Origin: Klebsiella sp. BIGb0407
Lineage (GTDB): Bacteria; Pseudomonadota; Gammaproteobacteria; Enterobacterales; Enterobacteriaceae
Direction: 5' to 3'
NCBI RefSeq assembly: GCF_024807845.1
Contig: NZ_JANUEQ010000003.1
Coordinates: 124,001 to 188,000 of the forward strand
Length of the DNA: 64,000 nt
Made by a program: the position numbers and the translations under genes
Shown here: one piece after another, positions 1 through 8,498 of the stretch
Layout of the letters: each line of letters opens with the position of its first letter
Position numbering within the stretch: position 1 is the first letter of the stretch
Notes under the pieces: model-generated
Databases searched by the model: none
Told to the model about the DNA's origin: nothing
The model's input: the letters and a program-made list of their open reading frames with translations, nothing else

Positions 1-185
1 GCCGGGATCCAGACAAATACCACCCGCTGCTGCTGGGTCAGAAATTCGCTGAGTCCGTTCAGCAAACGAGGGGTTCTGTCCGGCATACCGAGTTGCGGAA
101 AACGAATGAAGACAATCGGCCAGTCGGTCACATCAAATATTTCAGCATCCGGCTGCGCGCCGGGATAACTATTATGCGGGTTCAT
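1..185 (-). CDS. Unrecognised protein, N-terminal part only (runs off the left edge)
   Basis: This reading frame starts with ATG at 185 and stays open to the window edge, giving about 61 residues beginning MNPHNSYPGAQPDAEIF. Its start lies inside the last codons of the upstream permease gene (14-base overlap), so it is probably translationally coupled and is the distal gene of the siderophore uptake operon. The visible part has no signal peptide and alternates hydrophobic strands with polar turns, including VIVFIRFP-like and VVFVWIP-like stretches that suggest a soluble alpha/beta protein. I do not recognise the family and assign no function. The gene is incomplete because of the window boundary, not because of visible damage. 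Confidence 0.6.
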   Translation of the reverse strand, partial: MNPHNSYPGAQPDAEIFDVTDWPIVFIRFPQLGMPDRTPRLLNGLSEFLTQQQRVVFVWIP

Positions 186-1431
186 ACTCTTTATCCTTTT
201 CATCTACTGAATTATGCAGCAAACCTACGACTATCAGCAGAGCCACGGCTCCACCAAGGTAAAATAGAGGCCAGCTCAGCCACGCAACCATCTGTGCAAA
301 GGCTATCGTTGTTAGCGTACTGACAAAGCGACCGACACCGTAAAAGGTGGCGTAATCGGTCGCGGGCTGTTCGGTTCGTGACCACCCGAGGATCCGGGCG
401 CTCAGTACAACATAGATACCGCTCACCGCAGCCCCGATGGCTACCGCCCCGGATATCGCAAGCCAGGGCAGAACCCATGTGTAACCCACTATCATTGCCG
501 CTAACGCCGAGACGCCCAGAATGGTAAAAAGCCAGATAGCCTCGGGCAAGCCGAAACGTTGCATTAATGGCGCTGAAACCCCCGCGGTCAGCAGCATCGT
601 GACGGGACCAAGCGTACCGACAATCCCGCCGATTAATGACATAGGTACGTTCAGGTCGAGTAACATCAAACGGTTAAGTGCCGAAAGTGGAAAAATAACG
701 CAGCAGCAGAGAGTCAGCAAAATCAGTCGTTTTCGTTGTGCGGGGTGCCGGATTAACTTACGCAAGCTGGCCCCCTGTCCGGATGCGATGGGAGCCCTGG
801 AGAGTGATGAGGTTCCTCGGGTTAATAGCAGCATCGGGACTATCAGCATAAGCAGACTGGCGGCATAACAGAGAAAAATAAGCGTCCAGCCAAGAGCGTT
901 AAACAGTGCCACAAAAGCGCCACCGCCAATCATTGCTCCGATGGACAGCGCCGCTAACTTGCAGGCAGCAGCACGCGGACGCCAGGCCGCCTCAATACGT
1001 TCCACGGCCAGGGCATCCAGTGCAATATCCATGGTCGCCATAGCAAAAGCAACGAATAGACCCAGAATAAATAGCAGGTGGAGTGAGGCTCCCTCCATAA
1101 ATGCTGCCGCCACAACCACCAGGGCGGAAGCGAGCTGCATCGGTACAATCCATGCCAGTTCGGGTGCTAAAAAAGGAGGCCGCCAGCGGTCAACCAACGG
1201 TGACCAAAGGAATGCCACACCCAGCGGTAAATAGAGTGCGTAAAGCCAGCCCACCGATTCAAGACTCATCCCTCGGTCACGCATGATGGTGGGGAATCCA
1301 CCCTGGATAAGCCCCATTGTCATACCAAAGCCAATATACAACGCACTTATCGCCAGCAGGATAGCCCATTGCCCGCTCCTTACGGGCAACGGACTGCTAT
1401 TGTGTTGTTCACAGGAAGTCATCAGGATCAC
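172..1431 (-). CDS. MFS permease resembling RhtX/FptX siderophore importers
   Basis: The 419-residue protein has about twelve hydrophobic segments and the MFS loop pattern (WSPLVDRWRPP after the second segment). The family that includes RhtX and FptX carries iron-siderophore complexes across the inner membrane as a single-subunit alternative to ABC importers. Placement supports this: it follows the TonB receptor gene with a GTGA overlap (GTG start within the receptor stop codon) and is itself overlapped by the next gene. An ATG three codons later (1422) is an alternative start; neither has a strong ribosome binding site, which fits coupled translation. The AmpG-like branch of the MFS is a less likely reading. 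Substrate unknown. Confidence 0.75.
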   Translation of the reverse strand: MILMTSCEQHNSSPLPVRSGQWAILLAISALYIGFGMTMGLIQGGFPTIMRDRGMSLESVGWLYALYLPLGVAFLWSPLVDRWRPPFLAPELAWIVPMQLASALVVVAAAFMEGASLHLLFILGLFVAFAMATMDIALDALAVERIEAAWRPRAAACKLAALSIGAMIGGGAFVALFNALGWTLIFLCYAASLLMLIVPMLLLTRGTSSLSRAPIASGQGASLRKLIRHPAQRKRLILLTLCCCVIFPLSALNRLMLLDLNVPMSLIGGIVGTLGPVTMLLTAGVSAPLMQRFGLPEAIWLFTILGVSALAAMIVGYTWVLPWLAISGAVAIGAAVSGIYVVLSARILGWSRTEQPATDYATFYGVGRFVSTLTTIAFAQMVAWLSWPLFYLGGAVALLIVVGLLHNSVDEKDKEYEPA

Positions 1432-3857
1432 CAGCGGTAGTTTACGGAGAGATTCACTACCTGCTCATTACCGTAGTTACAGAAGTTATTCGACAGACAG
1501 GTAACATAGGTTTTATCGAACAGATTATTCACGCTAAGCCGAGAGCTTAGCCCTTTGAGCGAACTGAACCCTTTACCAAAGTCATAGCCTATCGCCGTAT
1601 CAAATACGGTATAGCCCGGGACATCGAGACGGGTTGCATTGGCTGCGTAGACGTTAGGTGAATAGCCCCCGACAGTCTCTCCAACATAGCGCCCCCCTCC
1701 TCCCAGGGTTAAGCCTTGTAGCAGTCCCTGGCGGAACGTGTAATCAGCCCATAGCGATGCCGTATAGTCGGGGATGCCAATAGGTTTCTGACCCTGATCC
1801 ACCGCCAGACTTTTGGTGATTTCGGCTTTGGTGTAAGTAAAGGCCCCGGTGACATTAACGCTGTCATTGAGTGCCATTTTCGTTTCGAATTCCAGACCTC
1901 GCGATCGCTGTTCTCCGGTCTGATAGGTGGTATAAGCATTCGCATAAGTCACCACATCTTTCTGAATGATGTCAAACCAGGCGAGAGTAAAGAGTGCATC
2001 AAAAGCCGCGGGCTTATACTTCAGACCCGCCTCACGTTGCTGGGCAGTCGTCGGTTTAAAAGCCGCGCCATTGCTGCCCGTTCCTGTGACTGGCAGGAAA
2101 GAGGTGGAATAACTGATATAGGGTGCAATACCATTATCAAAGTTATAAATCAGCCCGGTTTTACCGCTAACCTCAGAGTCATTCTGTATGCTGTACGACG
2201 CATTCAGATAGTTATCGGTTCGGATGCGTACTTTGTCATAACGTCCACCGACAACCCATGTCCAGTTATTAAAATCAATCTGATCCTGTAAATAGAACCC
2301 TGACTGGTTGGTATGCTGTTTCTGATTGGTTATCTGCGCAAGCTGCAGGTTTGTTGCCACACCATAGACAGGGTTGAGGTAATCAATGGAGGGCGCTGCG
2401 CCATAATCCCGCATTTGTCGCCATGAGTAATCCTGATAATCGAAACCGCTGATAACCGTATGGAAAAAATTGCCCGTATCAAACTCCGCCTGTAACTGAA
2501 GGTCAGATGTTACGCCACGTAATGTTTCATCCGTACCCAGCGCATAGCGTGTGATGGTCTGTTCGTCAGCAGCCAGCCCGGATGTTCCGAGACTTTTAGT
2601 GATGGTCTTATGGTCGAGATAGCGCAGATTATGGCGCACGGTCCATGTGTCATTAAAATGGTGTTCAAACTGATAACCTGCCGCCGTTTGCGTGCGACTA
2701 AACTCATCATATTTCGGATCACCATCATTAAAATTACGTGGGATTTTCCCGGCAGAACTTGACCATAAACTCCCGACCGTCGGCAAAATGCCATAGTAGC
2801 CACCCTCAGGATCGCGCTGGTAACTCATATTCAGCGTAAAAGAAGTATCTGTGCTCGGAAGCCAGGTCAGGGAAGGCGCAACAAACAGGCGCTCCTCTTT
2901 GGTATTAACCACCTGAGTATTGGACTTTCTGCCAAGCGCAATCATCCGGTATAACAGACTGTTATCGTCCGCCAGTGCGCCTGTAGAATCCAGACCTAAC
3001 TGCATCCGTTTGTGGCTGCCGTAAAGCATCTCAACCGAATGCTGTGATTCTCTGGAGGGGGCTTTAGATACCGCATTGATAAGACCGCCGGGGTTCACTC
3101 CGCCGTAAAGCGTAGAAGAAGGTCCCTTAAGAAACTCTATCCGCTCGATACCAAATGTTTCAATTTGCGGAATAGCGTAACCGCCACCTCGTAGCATACG
3201 CAGTCCATCCAGGTACTGGTTACCATCGACCGGAGATCCAAAACCACGAATATAGGGCAAATCATAGCGTGTTGCAGACCCGCGCACTTCTGCCGCAACA
3301 CCTGCGGAGTAGCGTAATGCCTGAGTCAGGCTCTGTGCACCTTGGGTCTCAACCTGATCGCGGGTGATGACACTGACAGATTCGGGGGTTTTCATCAGTG
3401 AGGTATTGGTTTTCGACGCCCCCATGCTGTTGCTGGCAACATAGCCGTTGACCGGGCCGAGTCTTCCATTAGTCGATGCTGTCACGACCATTGTGTCGCT
3501 GCTGGCAGCATAGTTCGCAGGCAGAACATAAATCTGGACAGTGCTTTCATTACTGAAGCGATAGCCAAGCCCGGTTCCACTCAGCAACGTCGTCAGTGCC
3601 TGATCCACACTCATTCGACCTTTTACCGCTTTTCCCATCACCTCAATGGCGTTATCTTCACGAAAGACGACGGACAAACCGGTTATCCGGCCTATCGCAT
3701 TCACTGACTGGGTCACAGGGCTGACTGGAAGGTTAAAATTGAATTGCTGTGCCTGTGGTTGCTGTACAGCGGCAGTCGCGATACTGGTTGTGCTTTGCCC
3801 TGCCAGCAATGCCGATACTAATACATAACCTACGCGCCGAATTTTTTTATTATTCAC
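1428..3857 (-). CDS. TonB-dependent siderophore receptor with N-terminal signalling (STN) domain
   Basis: Outer-membrane receptor for a ferric siderophore. From the GTG at 3857 it is 809 residues: signal peptide (KKIRR, then a hydrophobic stretch ending near TAAVQQ), an STN/secretin-like signalling domain at about 39-105, a plug at about 140-245 with SVSVITRD and VNPGGLIN, and a beta-barrel ending in the aromatic NYRW. The STN domain is typical of transducing receptors (FecA, FpvA, P. aeruginosa FoxA) that contact a FecR-type regulator. The frame is open to an ATG at 3893, but AGAGG lies 7 bases before the GTG and the signal peptide then starts naturally. fecI- and fecR-like genes lie just upstream and a Fur-like box precedes it. 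The ligand cannot be read from sequence; hydroxamates such as ferrioxamine are one possibility. Confidence 0.88.
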   Translation of the reverse strand: MNNKKIRRVGYVLVSALLAGQSTTSIATAAVQQPQAQQFNFNLPVSPVTQSVNAIGRITGLSVVFREDNAIEVMGKAVKGRMSVDQALTTLLSGTGLGYRFSNESTVQIYVLPANYAASSDTMVVTASTNGRLGPVNGYVASNSMGASKTNTSLMKTPESVSVITRDQVETQGAQSLTQALRYSAGVAAEVRGSATRYDLPYIRGFGSPVDGNQYLDGLRMLRGGGYAIPQIETFGIERIEFLKGPSSTLYGGVNPGGLINAVSKAPSRESQHSVEMLYGSHKRMQLGLDSTGALADDNSLLYRMIALGRKSNTQVVNTKEERLFVAPSLTWLPSTDTSFTLNMSYQRDPEGGYYGILPTVGSLWSSSAGKIPRNFNDGDPKYDEFSRTQTAAGYQFEHHFNDTWTVRHNLRYLDHKTITKSLGTSGLAADEQTITRYALGTDETLRGVTSDLQLQAEFDTGNFFHTVISGFDYQDYSWRQMRDYGAAPSIDYLNPVYGVATNLQLAQITNQKQHTNQSGFYLQDQIDFNNWTWVVGGRYDKVRIRTDNYLNASYSIQNDSEVSGKTGLIYNFDNGIAPYISYSTSFLPVTGTGSNGAAFKPTTAQQREAGLKYKPAAFDALFTLAWFDIIQKDVVTYANAYTTYQTGEQRSRGLEFETKMALNDSVNVTGAFTYTKAEITKSLAVDQGQKPIGIPDYTASLWADYTFRQGLLQGLTLGGGGRYVGETVGGYSPNVYAANATRLDVPGYTVFDTAIGYDFGKGFSSLKGLSSRLSVNNLFDKTYVTCLSNNFCNYGNEQVVNLSVNYRW

Positions 3858-3901
3858 TGACGTGCCTCTTTTTGTTCTGATAAACGCATTCAAATGAAAA
3901 T

Positions 3902-3920
3902 ACTATTAATTATCATTTTC
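3902..3920 (-). promoter_or_regulatory. Fur-box-like site upstream of the TonB receptor
   Basis: Read on the minus strand the 19 bases are GAAAATGATAATTAATAGT, matching 14 of 19 positions of the Fur consensus GATAATGATAATCATTATC. It sits between the FecR-like gene and the receptor start, where iron-dependent repression would be expected. The function is inferred from the match and context. Confidence 0.6.
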
Positions 3921-4010
3921 ACTATCATTACGTTCCAGAACCGGCACCGCTGAACTAAAAAATGTCTTTTTTTTAAAAAAAATCACAAGCCACTGTAAAA
4001 CAAATAGTTT

Positions 4011-4997
4011 TTATTGCGAAATAATGACCAGGAAATCCGTTTTTTTATGCATCTTAAAACCGACACTGGCCTGTAATGACGCCAGCGCTTTATCAGTATC
4101 ATCCAGTGAAAAACTGCCAGTCACTCGCTGATCCGCCAAATCCGCAGAAGGGATCACTATCCAGCCTTTGCGATAACGTTCAACTTCACGAACGACATCC
4201 GCCAGGCGAGTACGATAAAATATATAACGACCATTATGCCAGGCTGTCGCATCCTGAGTATTCACGCTCACAGGTTTATCTATGCCATGCTGATTAAACC
4301 CCACTTGCTGCCCTGGTTTGATAACCACTGGCTCCGGATGAGCATCAGTGCTAACGGCCACACTGCCACGCACCAGAGTCACTACCCCGCCCTGTTTCTG
4401 TAGCCGTACATCAAATTGTGTGCCCAGTACACGAACATTCCCCATATCGGTTTCAACAATAAAGGGCGTTTTTGACGGCGTAACGTCAAACCATGCACCG
4501 CCGCGTAACAGATGAATACGACGAGATTCGTGAGTAAAATCGACACTGAATGCGCTATCAGCATCCAGTAATACTTTTGAGCCATCGGCCAGAAGTATCT
4601 CACGGCGTTCTCCCTTCATAGCTACCTGATCGGCAGAGAGGTTCTGTAGCCAGGATGGATTTTGTACCCCCGTCACTATCATTATCACCAGCAAAAGAGA
4701 GAACACGCTGGCTGATATCACTCGACGGCGCGTAGTGCGTGCTTTATTTTTATCCATCACTGCCAGATAGCCGGAGAGAATACCGGCTTCTTTTTCTGCC
4801 AGTAACTGACCCGGAGCGGCCGTATCCTGCCAGACGGACTCGATAGCCTGCCAGGATTCTTCATGCTCAGGAGAACTCTTACGCCATTTATCACAGGCAG
4901 CCCGCTGTCGGCGTGAAGGATTATTCTGCATTGTAAGAAACCAGCGACGAGCTTCAGCGCGGACCCCGGCATTTCCGGCCACAGCATTATTCGACAT
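4011..4997 (-). CDS. FecR-family transmembrane sigma-factor regulator
   Basis: The 328-residue protein has the FecR architecture: a cytoplasmic N-terminal DUF4880 domain (about 14-60, with WRKSSPEHEESWQAIESVWQ), one membrane segment (about 93-112), and a periplasmic FecR domain (about 125-225) followed by a small C-terminal domain that resembles the receptor-side STN fold. In this family the periplasmic part senses the loaded receptor and the cytoplasmic part controls the ECF sigma factor. Its ATG overlaps the end of the sigma factor gene by 11 bases, so the two are co-translated. Full length with no visible damage. It may act as an anti-sigma factor, an activator, or both; sequence does not decide this. 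Confidence 0.9.
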   Translation of the reverse strand: MSNNAVAGNAGVRAEARRWFLTMQNNPSRRQRAACDKWRKSSPEHEESWQAIESVWQDTAAPGQLLAEKEAGILSGYLAVMDKNKARTTRRRVISASVFSLLLVIMIVTGVQNPSWLQNLSADQVAMKGERREILLADGSKVLLDADSAFSVDFTHESRRIHLLRGGAWFDVTPSKTPFIVETDMGNVRVLGTQFDVRLQKQGGVVTLVRGSVAVSTDAHPEPVVIKPGQQVGFNQHGIDKPVSVNTQDATAWHNGRYIFYRTRLADVVREVERYRKGWIVIPSADLADQRVTGSFSLDDTDKALASLQASVGFKMHKKTDFLVIISQ

Positions 4998-5502
4998 TGT
5001 TTACTCCACTAACGGTGTTGTCTTCACAGGCGGCAACCGCACGCGCCATATGCTTTGCCACTGCGCGGGATGAGATACCCATGGCAGCGGCAATTTCAGA
5101 GAAGCTTCGACCGTGAACCCGATTAAGCAGGAAAATATGTCGTGTTTTCTCCGGCAGAGAGGCCAGAATCTCATCGATATGACGGATATTTTGATGAGCG
5201 GAGATTATCTCTTCTGGCGATGCGGACAGCCCCATGTGATTATCGGGCAAGGTTTCACGCAAATATTCCGCACGCGTTTTCTCGGCCCGCAGATGATCAA
5301 TGGCAGCATTGCGCGCGCAGCGACTCAGGTAAGCTGCCGAGTCACCTTTCCACTCGACGGCTTTTTCCCACAGTCGCAGGAAAATATCCTGCACCAGATC
5401 GCTCGCCGTACTGCGACAGCCAACTTTGCGGTTGATCTGACTCTCCAGGCGTTTACGTTCGGCTTGATATAACGCAGTAAGATCCTTGCCTTTATCGGCC
5501 AT
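4987..5502 (-). CDS. FecI-family ECF sigma factor
   Basis: The 171-residue protein has sigma-70 region 2 (about 10-75; ASDLVQDIFLRLWEKA is typical) and region 4 with a helix-turn-helix (about 110-160; GRSFSEIAAAMGISSRAVAKH). It should direct RNA polymerase to the receptor promoter when the loaded receptor signals through the FecR-like partner. Length and domain order match FecI. Two cysteines in SRCARNAAIDHLRAEK and one near the end are not family-defining. The upstream region to 5798 holds a 12-bp perfect palindrome at 5596-5607 and no clear Fur box. Confidence 0.9.
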   Translation of the reverse strand: MADKGKDLTALYQAERKRLESQINRKVGCRSTASDLVQDIFLRLWEKAVEWKGDSAAYLSRCARNAAIDHLRAEKTRAEYLRETLPDNHMGLSASPEEIISAHQNIRHIDEILASLPEKTRHIFLLNRVHGRSFSEIAAAMGISSRAVAKHMARAVAACEDNTVSGVNNVE

Positions 5503-5595
5503 AAGATCGAATCCCGAGACTAAAGAAAACTACCAGAACACTCACAGTTCCTATGCCATCAGTCTTCGCTGCGGTCAGTTGGTCGGGGATTATTA

Positions 5596-5607
5596 CTCAG
5601 GCCTGAG
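5596..5607. promoter_or_regulatory. 12-bp perfect palindrome upstream of the sigma factor gene
   Basis: CTCAGGCCTGAG is a perfect inverted repeat about 95 bases before the fecI-like start codon, next to a TAGAAT hexamer on the minus strand (5612-5617) that could be a -10 element. It could be an operator. The only support is symmetry and position. Confidence 0.25.
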
Positions 5608-5753
5608 GATAATTCTAGTGTGCCGCAAGTAAATAGATTTAACGCTGCACAAGAAAACTGGGATCTTCATCGTCTGTCAATACACAGAATAAAGTCAGGC
5701 AGGAGTCCAGAAAATCGTTGCTTAACAATTGAGTACTGCCAATAAATATCGGC

Positions 5754-5759
5754 TATAAT
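5754..5759 (+). promoter_or_regulatory. Candidate -10 element for the DUF1294 gene
   Basis: TATAAT lies 40 bases before the ATG at 5799. The best upstream -35 candidate, TTGAGT at 5729-5734, is 19 bases away, longer than ideal. Hexamer match only. Confidence 0.4.
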
Positions 5760-5798
5760 TTTTCCTCTTTCAAATTGAGGCTCAGTGAGATTAATAGT

Positions 5799-6137
5799 AT
5801 GAATCTTCAGCGTTTCTGTTACTTACTGTTGATGCTCGCAGTTGCAGCAAGCCTGGCTCAATCTGATTCAGTGGTAACCTGGTTATTTCTCGTGAATGTG
5901 CTGACATTTGCTATTTACGGTGTGGATAAATACGCTGCCCGAAAATCCTGGCGCAGAGTGCCAGAATCGACTTTACTATTATTGGGTTTTGTTGGTGGCT
6001 GGCCGGGCGCCATTTGTGGTCAGAAACTCTTTCGGCATAAAACGCAAAAACAGCCTTTTAAGAATTTGTTTATCCTCAGTGTGATACTGAATATTATCGT
6101 CATCGGAGCCCTGTTCTGGTGGAGCTGGTATTACTGA
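5799..6137 (+). CDS. DUF1294 small inner-membrane protein
   Basis: The 112-residue protein has three or four hydrophobic segments and the DUF1294 signature (YGVDKYAARKSWRRVPE, then GFVGGWPGAICGQKLFRHKT). Function unknown; in other proteins the same domain is sometimes fused to a cold-shock domain, but not here. The ATG at 5799 is preferred: the frame is open from a TTG at 5775, which has no ribosome binding site, whereas AGTGAGA lies about 10 bases before the ATG. The stop overlaps the 3' end of the convergent DUF1304 gene by 7 bases. Confidence 0.8.
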   Translation: MNLQRFCYLLLMLAVAASLAQSDSVVTWLFLVNVLTFAIYGVDKYAARKSWRRVPESTLLLLGFVGGWPGAICGQKLFRHKTQKQPFKNLFILSVILNIIVIGALFWWSWYY

Positions 6138-6481
6138 AAAAGCAGAGCAATAAGCGCCAGTAATGCAGGTAGAGCCTGTACATAGAGTATTTTCTTGTTG
6201 GCAGTTAACGCCCCATAGATTCCGGCAATCAGCACACAGATCAGAAAGAAAATTTTAAACGCAAATCCACTTTCACCTGCCCATACGCCATAAAGTAATC
6301 CTGCGGCTAAAAAGCCGTTGTAAAGGCCCTGATTGGCCGCCAGCGTTTTTGTCGCACGAGAAAAATCAGCCGTCAGATTAAATGCCTTACGACCAATGCG
6401 GGTATCCCAGAGAAACATTTCCAGTATCAGAATATAGAGGTGAATCACTGCGACCAGAATGATGAGAACAGTTGATAACAT
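6131..6481 (-). CDS. DUF1304 small membrane protein
   Basis: The 116-residue protein has four predicted membrane segments and the DUF1304 pattern HLYILILEMFLWDT near the first segment and ANQGLYNGFLAAGL in the middle. No biochemical role is established for the family. The start is placed at the ATG at 6481 because GGAAGG lies 8 bases upstream and the protein then begins directly with its first membrane segment; the frame extends 24 codons further to 6553 without another good site. It converges on the DUF1294 gene and the two coding ends overlap. Confidence 0.8.
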   Translation of the reverse strand: MLSTVLIILVAVIHLYILILEMFLWDTRIGRKAFNLTADFSRATKTLAANQGLYNGFLAAGLLYGVWAGESGFAFKIFFLICVLIAGIYGALTANKKILYVQALPALLALIALLFQ

Positions 6482-6605
6482 ACCGAAGCCTTCCCGAAGT
6501 AAACAAAAAATAGCGTGATTAATTTGCGCGCACAGTGAACTAAGCTGATTCATCCCTGTCTTACTTAATATATACCCTCATTGGTTATGCCCTGATATCC
6601 TTTCT

Positions 6606-6630
6606 CCCGCCACTGTGCGGGATTTTTTTT
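6606..6630 (+). terminator. Rho-independent terminator on the plus strand, no plus-strand gene nearby
   Basis: CCCGC, a six-base loop and GCGGG are followed by A and eight T. The nearest upstream plus-strand gene (DUF1294) ends 470 bases earlier, and the intervening DUF1304 gene is on the other strand. The terminator therefore either ends a long read-through transcript or marks an unannotated small RNA. Confidence 0.65.
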
Positions 6631-6684
6631 GCTGCAAGAAACCACACAGACCGCAAAAGTGCTAAAAATGCGTGTTGTTGTATT

Positions 6685-6739
6685 GTCAGGCCTGGACCTG
6701 ACTGGAAAAACCGACTTCCTGCCCGTAATCGGGCAGGAA
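6685..6739. repeat. Two adjacent perfect inverted repeats between mgtE and DUF1304
   Basis: GTCAGG/CCTGAC (6685-6690 and 6697-6702) is followed closely by the stronger TTCCTGCCCG/CGGGCAGGAA (6716-6725 and 6730-6739, loop TAAT). The second is just after the mgtE stop codon and probably protects or ends that mRNA, although on the minus strand it is not followed by a T run. Confidence 0.6.
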
Positions 6740-6752
6740 AAAGAGGCGGGCT

Positions 6753-8180
6753 TCAGAGCAGAAATATCGTTGCAAGGCCGAGGAAGATAAAGAATCCACC
6801 GGTGTCGGTAATAGCCGTTATCATCACACTGGACCCGACCGCCGGGTCACGACCCAATTTTGCCATCGTCATAGGTATCACGACGCCCATCAGGGCGGCA
6901 AGTAACAGGTTAAGTACCATCGCCAGAGTCATCACTCCGCCCATGGCAGCATCGTCATACAAGAGCCAGGTAACGCAACCCATCACGCCCCCCCAGACTA
7001 AACCGTTAATCACCGCAACGCCTAATTCGCGCATCATCAGGAACGAGATATTGCCAGCCTGAATATGCTGTAGGGCAAGGGCTCGAACAATCATAGTGAT
7101 GGTCTGATTCCCGGTATTACCGCCTATCCCTGCGACAATCGGCATCAAGGATGCCAGCGCCACCAGCTCAGAAATAGTATGTTCAAACATGCCGATAACC
7201 CTGGAAGCAATAAATGCGGTACACAGGTTAATCGCCAGCCAGGCCCAGCGGGTACGTACAGCCTTGCTGACCGGGGCAAATACGTCCTCTTCAGCACTCA
7301 ACCCCCCCATCCGGCGCAGATCGGTATCGGTTTCTTCGTACACCAAATCAACTATCTCATCAACGGTCAGACGCCCCATCAGTTTGCCGCCGCTGTCTAT
7401 CACCGCGGCACTGATTAAGTCATCACGTTCAAAGGTTCGGGCAACCTGTTCGTCATTATCTTCGGGAGCAAAACATGCCGGGTTCTCGTCCATCACTTTT
7501 TGAACCAGCGTTTGCGGGGGATGAAGCAGAATAGTAGTCAGTTTTAACTCACCAATCAGCGTGTTATCCCGTTGCGTGACGAAGAGTTTATCGGTGTTTT
7601 GTGGAATTTTTCCGCGGATACGTAAATAGCGTTGAACCACTGCCAGCGAGATATCAGCCCGAACAGTAATAACCTCGAAATCCATGATAGCGCCGACACT
7701 GTGCTTATCATAGTGGAGGATTTTGCGTACTTGCGCCCGGGCGCTCTGAGGTAATGTAGGTAAAAAACGCCCCATCAGGTCACGAGGCAGATATTGTGCG
7801 AGGTAAATCTGGTCATCAAAATCAAGCGGCCGCAGTGCGTTAAGCAGCGCCTTATCGCTCATATCTTCAATCAAGTCAGACCATACGGTTTCTGATGCTT
7901 TGACCAGTACGCTACCGCGTCGTTCCTCACTCACCAGGCTCCATAGAGCAAGACGTTCTTCCGTGGGCAATGCTTCCAGTACATCAGCCAGGTCCGGAGC
8001 CGACAGCCGGGAAACAAGCTTAATTATCTCAGCAATATCCTGCTCAACACCCGGTTCTTCCGCGAAGGGCTCTTTCGCCAGAATAGCAGTAGCAACCGTT
8101 TTATTCAGTAGCAAGATATGAAGAATACGTGCGCGATCCATATCGCGTTGCTTCGTACTGTATTTTCGTAAGACAGTCAT
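6753..8180 (-). CDS. mgtE: MgtE-family magnesium transporter
   Basis: The 475-residue protein has the complete MgtE layout: a cytoplasmic N domain (to about 165; LADVLEALPTEERLALWSL), paired CBS domains (about 165-290; GRLTVDEIVDLVYEE), a plug helix, and five membrane segments from about 315 with the GIGGNTGNQT pore motif. MgtE is a magnesium-gated channel for Mg2+ whose N and CBS domains sense cytoplasmic Mg2+. E. coli relies on CorA and MgtA instead, so this is an accessory trait relative to it. The gene is monocistronic, with hairpins after its stop. The leader is short and I see no obvious Mg2+ riboswitch. Confidence 0.93.
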   Translation of the reverse strand: MTVLRKYSTKQRDMDRARILHILLLNKTVATAILAKEPFAEEPGVEQDIAEIIKLVSRLSAPDLADVLEALPTEERLALWSLVSEERRGSVLVKASETVWSDLIEDMSDKALLNALRPLDFDDQIYLAQYLPRDLMGRFLPTLPQSARAQVRKILHYDKHSVGAIMDFEVITVRADISLAVVQRYLRIRGKIPQNTDKLFVTQRDNTLIGELKLTTILLHPPQTLVQKVMDENPACFAPEDNDEQVARTFERDDLISAAVIDSGGKLMGRLTVDEIVDLVYEETDTDLRRMGGLSAEEDVFAPVSKAVRTRWAWLAINLCTAFIASRVIGMFEHTISELVALASLMPIVAGIGGNTGNQTITMIVRALALQHIQAGNISFLMMRELGVAVINGLVWGGVMGCVTWLLYDDAAMGGVMTLAMVLNLLLAALMGVVIPMTMAKLGRDPAVGSSVMITAITDTGGFFIFLGLATIFLL

Positions 8181-8498
8181 AAATAAGCGATTCCCTGACT
8201 CAAGGCTCTAGTTTATCGGATGAATATTTAAATTAAGTAATGAGCCTCTGTGTAGTATACACCCTAAATAATTCAAACTACCTCCGTCACAACGACATCG
8301 CACGGGCAACATATCAAGAACGAGCGAATAAGGTCGTGAACGGACATAAGGATAACGTTTATCAGCAGAATAAAACCACCGTTCTTATCAAGAACTATGC
8401 GGTAAGTTTATGATGATAGTGTGTCGTGCAGGCTAATGTCACCGGGATCCCGATAACATTAGCCTTTGAGGAAATTACGCGGATTTTTTTAAGGCAGG
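8181..8498. promoter_or_regulatory. mgtE leader and yojI 3' region
   Basis: This 318-base gap holds the mgtE promoter on the minus strand; TATACT at 8259-8254 is a candidate -10. Next to it, ACCCTAAATAATTC (8261-8274) closely matches the end of the repeat element at 36661-36780, suggesting a decayed repeat half. A perfect 9-bp stem, GGCTAATGT (8431-8439) with ACATTAGCC (8456-8464), encloses the smaller palindrome CGGGATCCCG and lies about 35 bases beyond the yojI stop. No T run follows it on the minus strand, so it looks like a 3'-end stabiliser rather than a standard terminator. Confidence 0.4.

Noticed and set aside
8181-8498. Mg2+ riboswitch (M-box or mgtA-type) before mgtE
   Set aside because: No proline-rich leader peptide or M-box-like stem arrangement could be recognised; the region is largely repeat remnant and simple hairpins.
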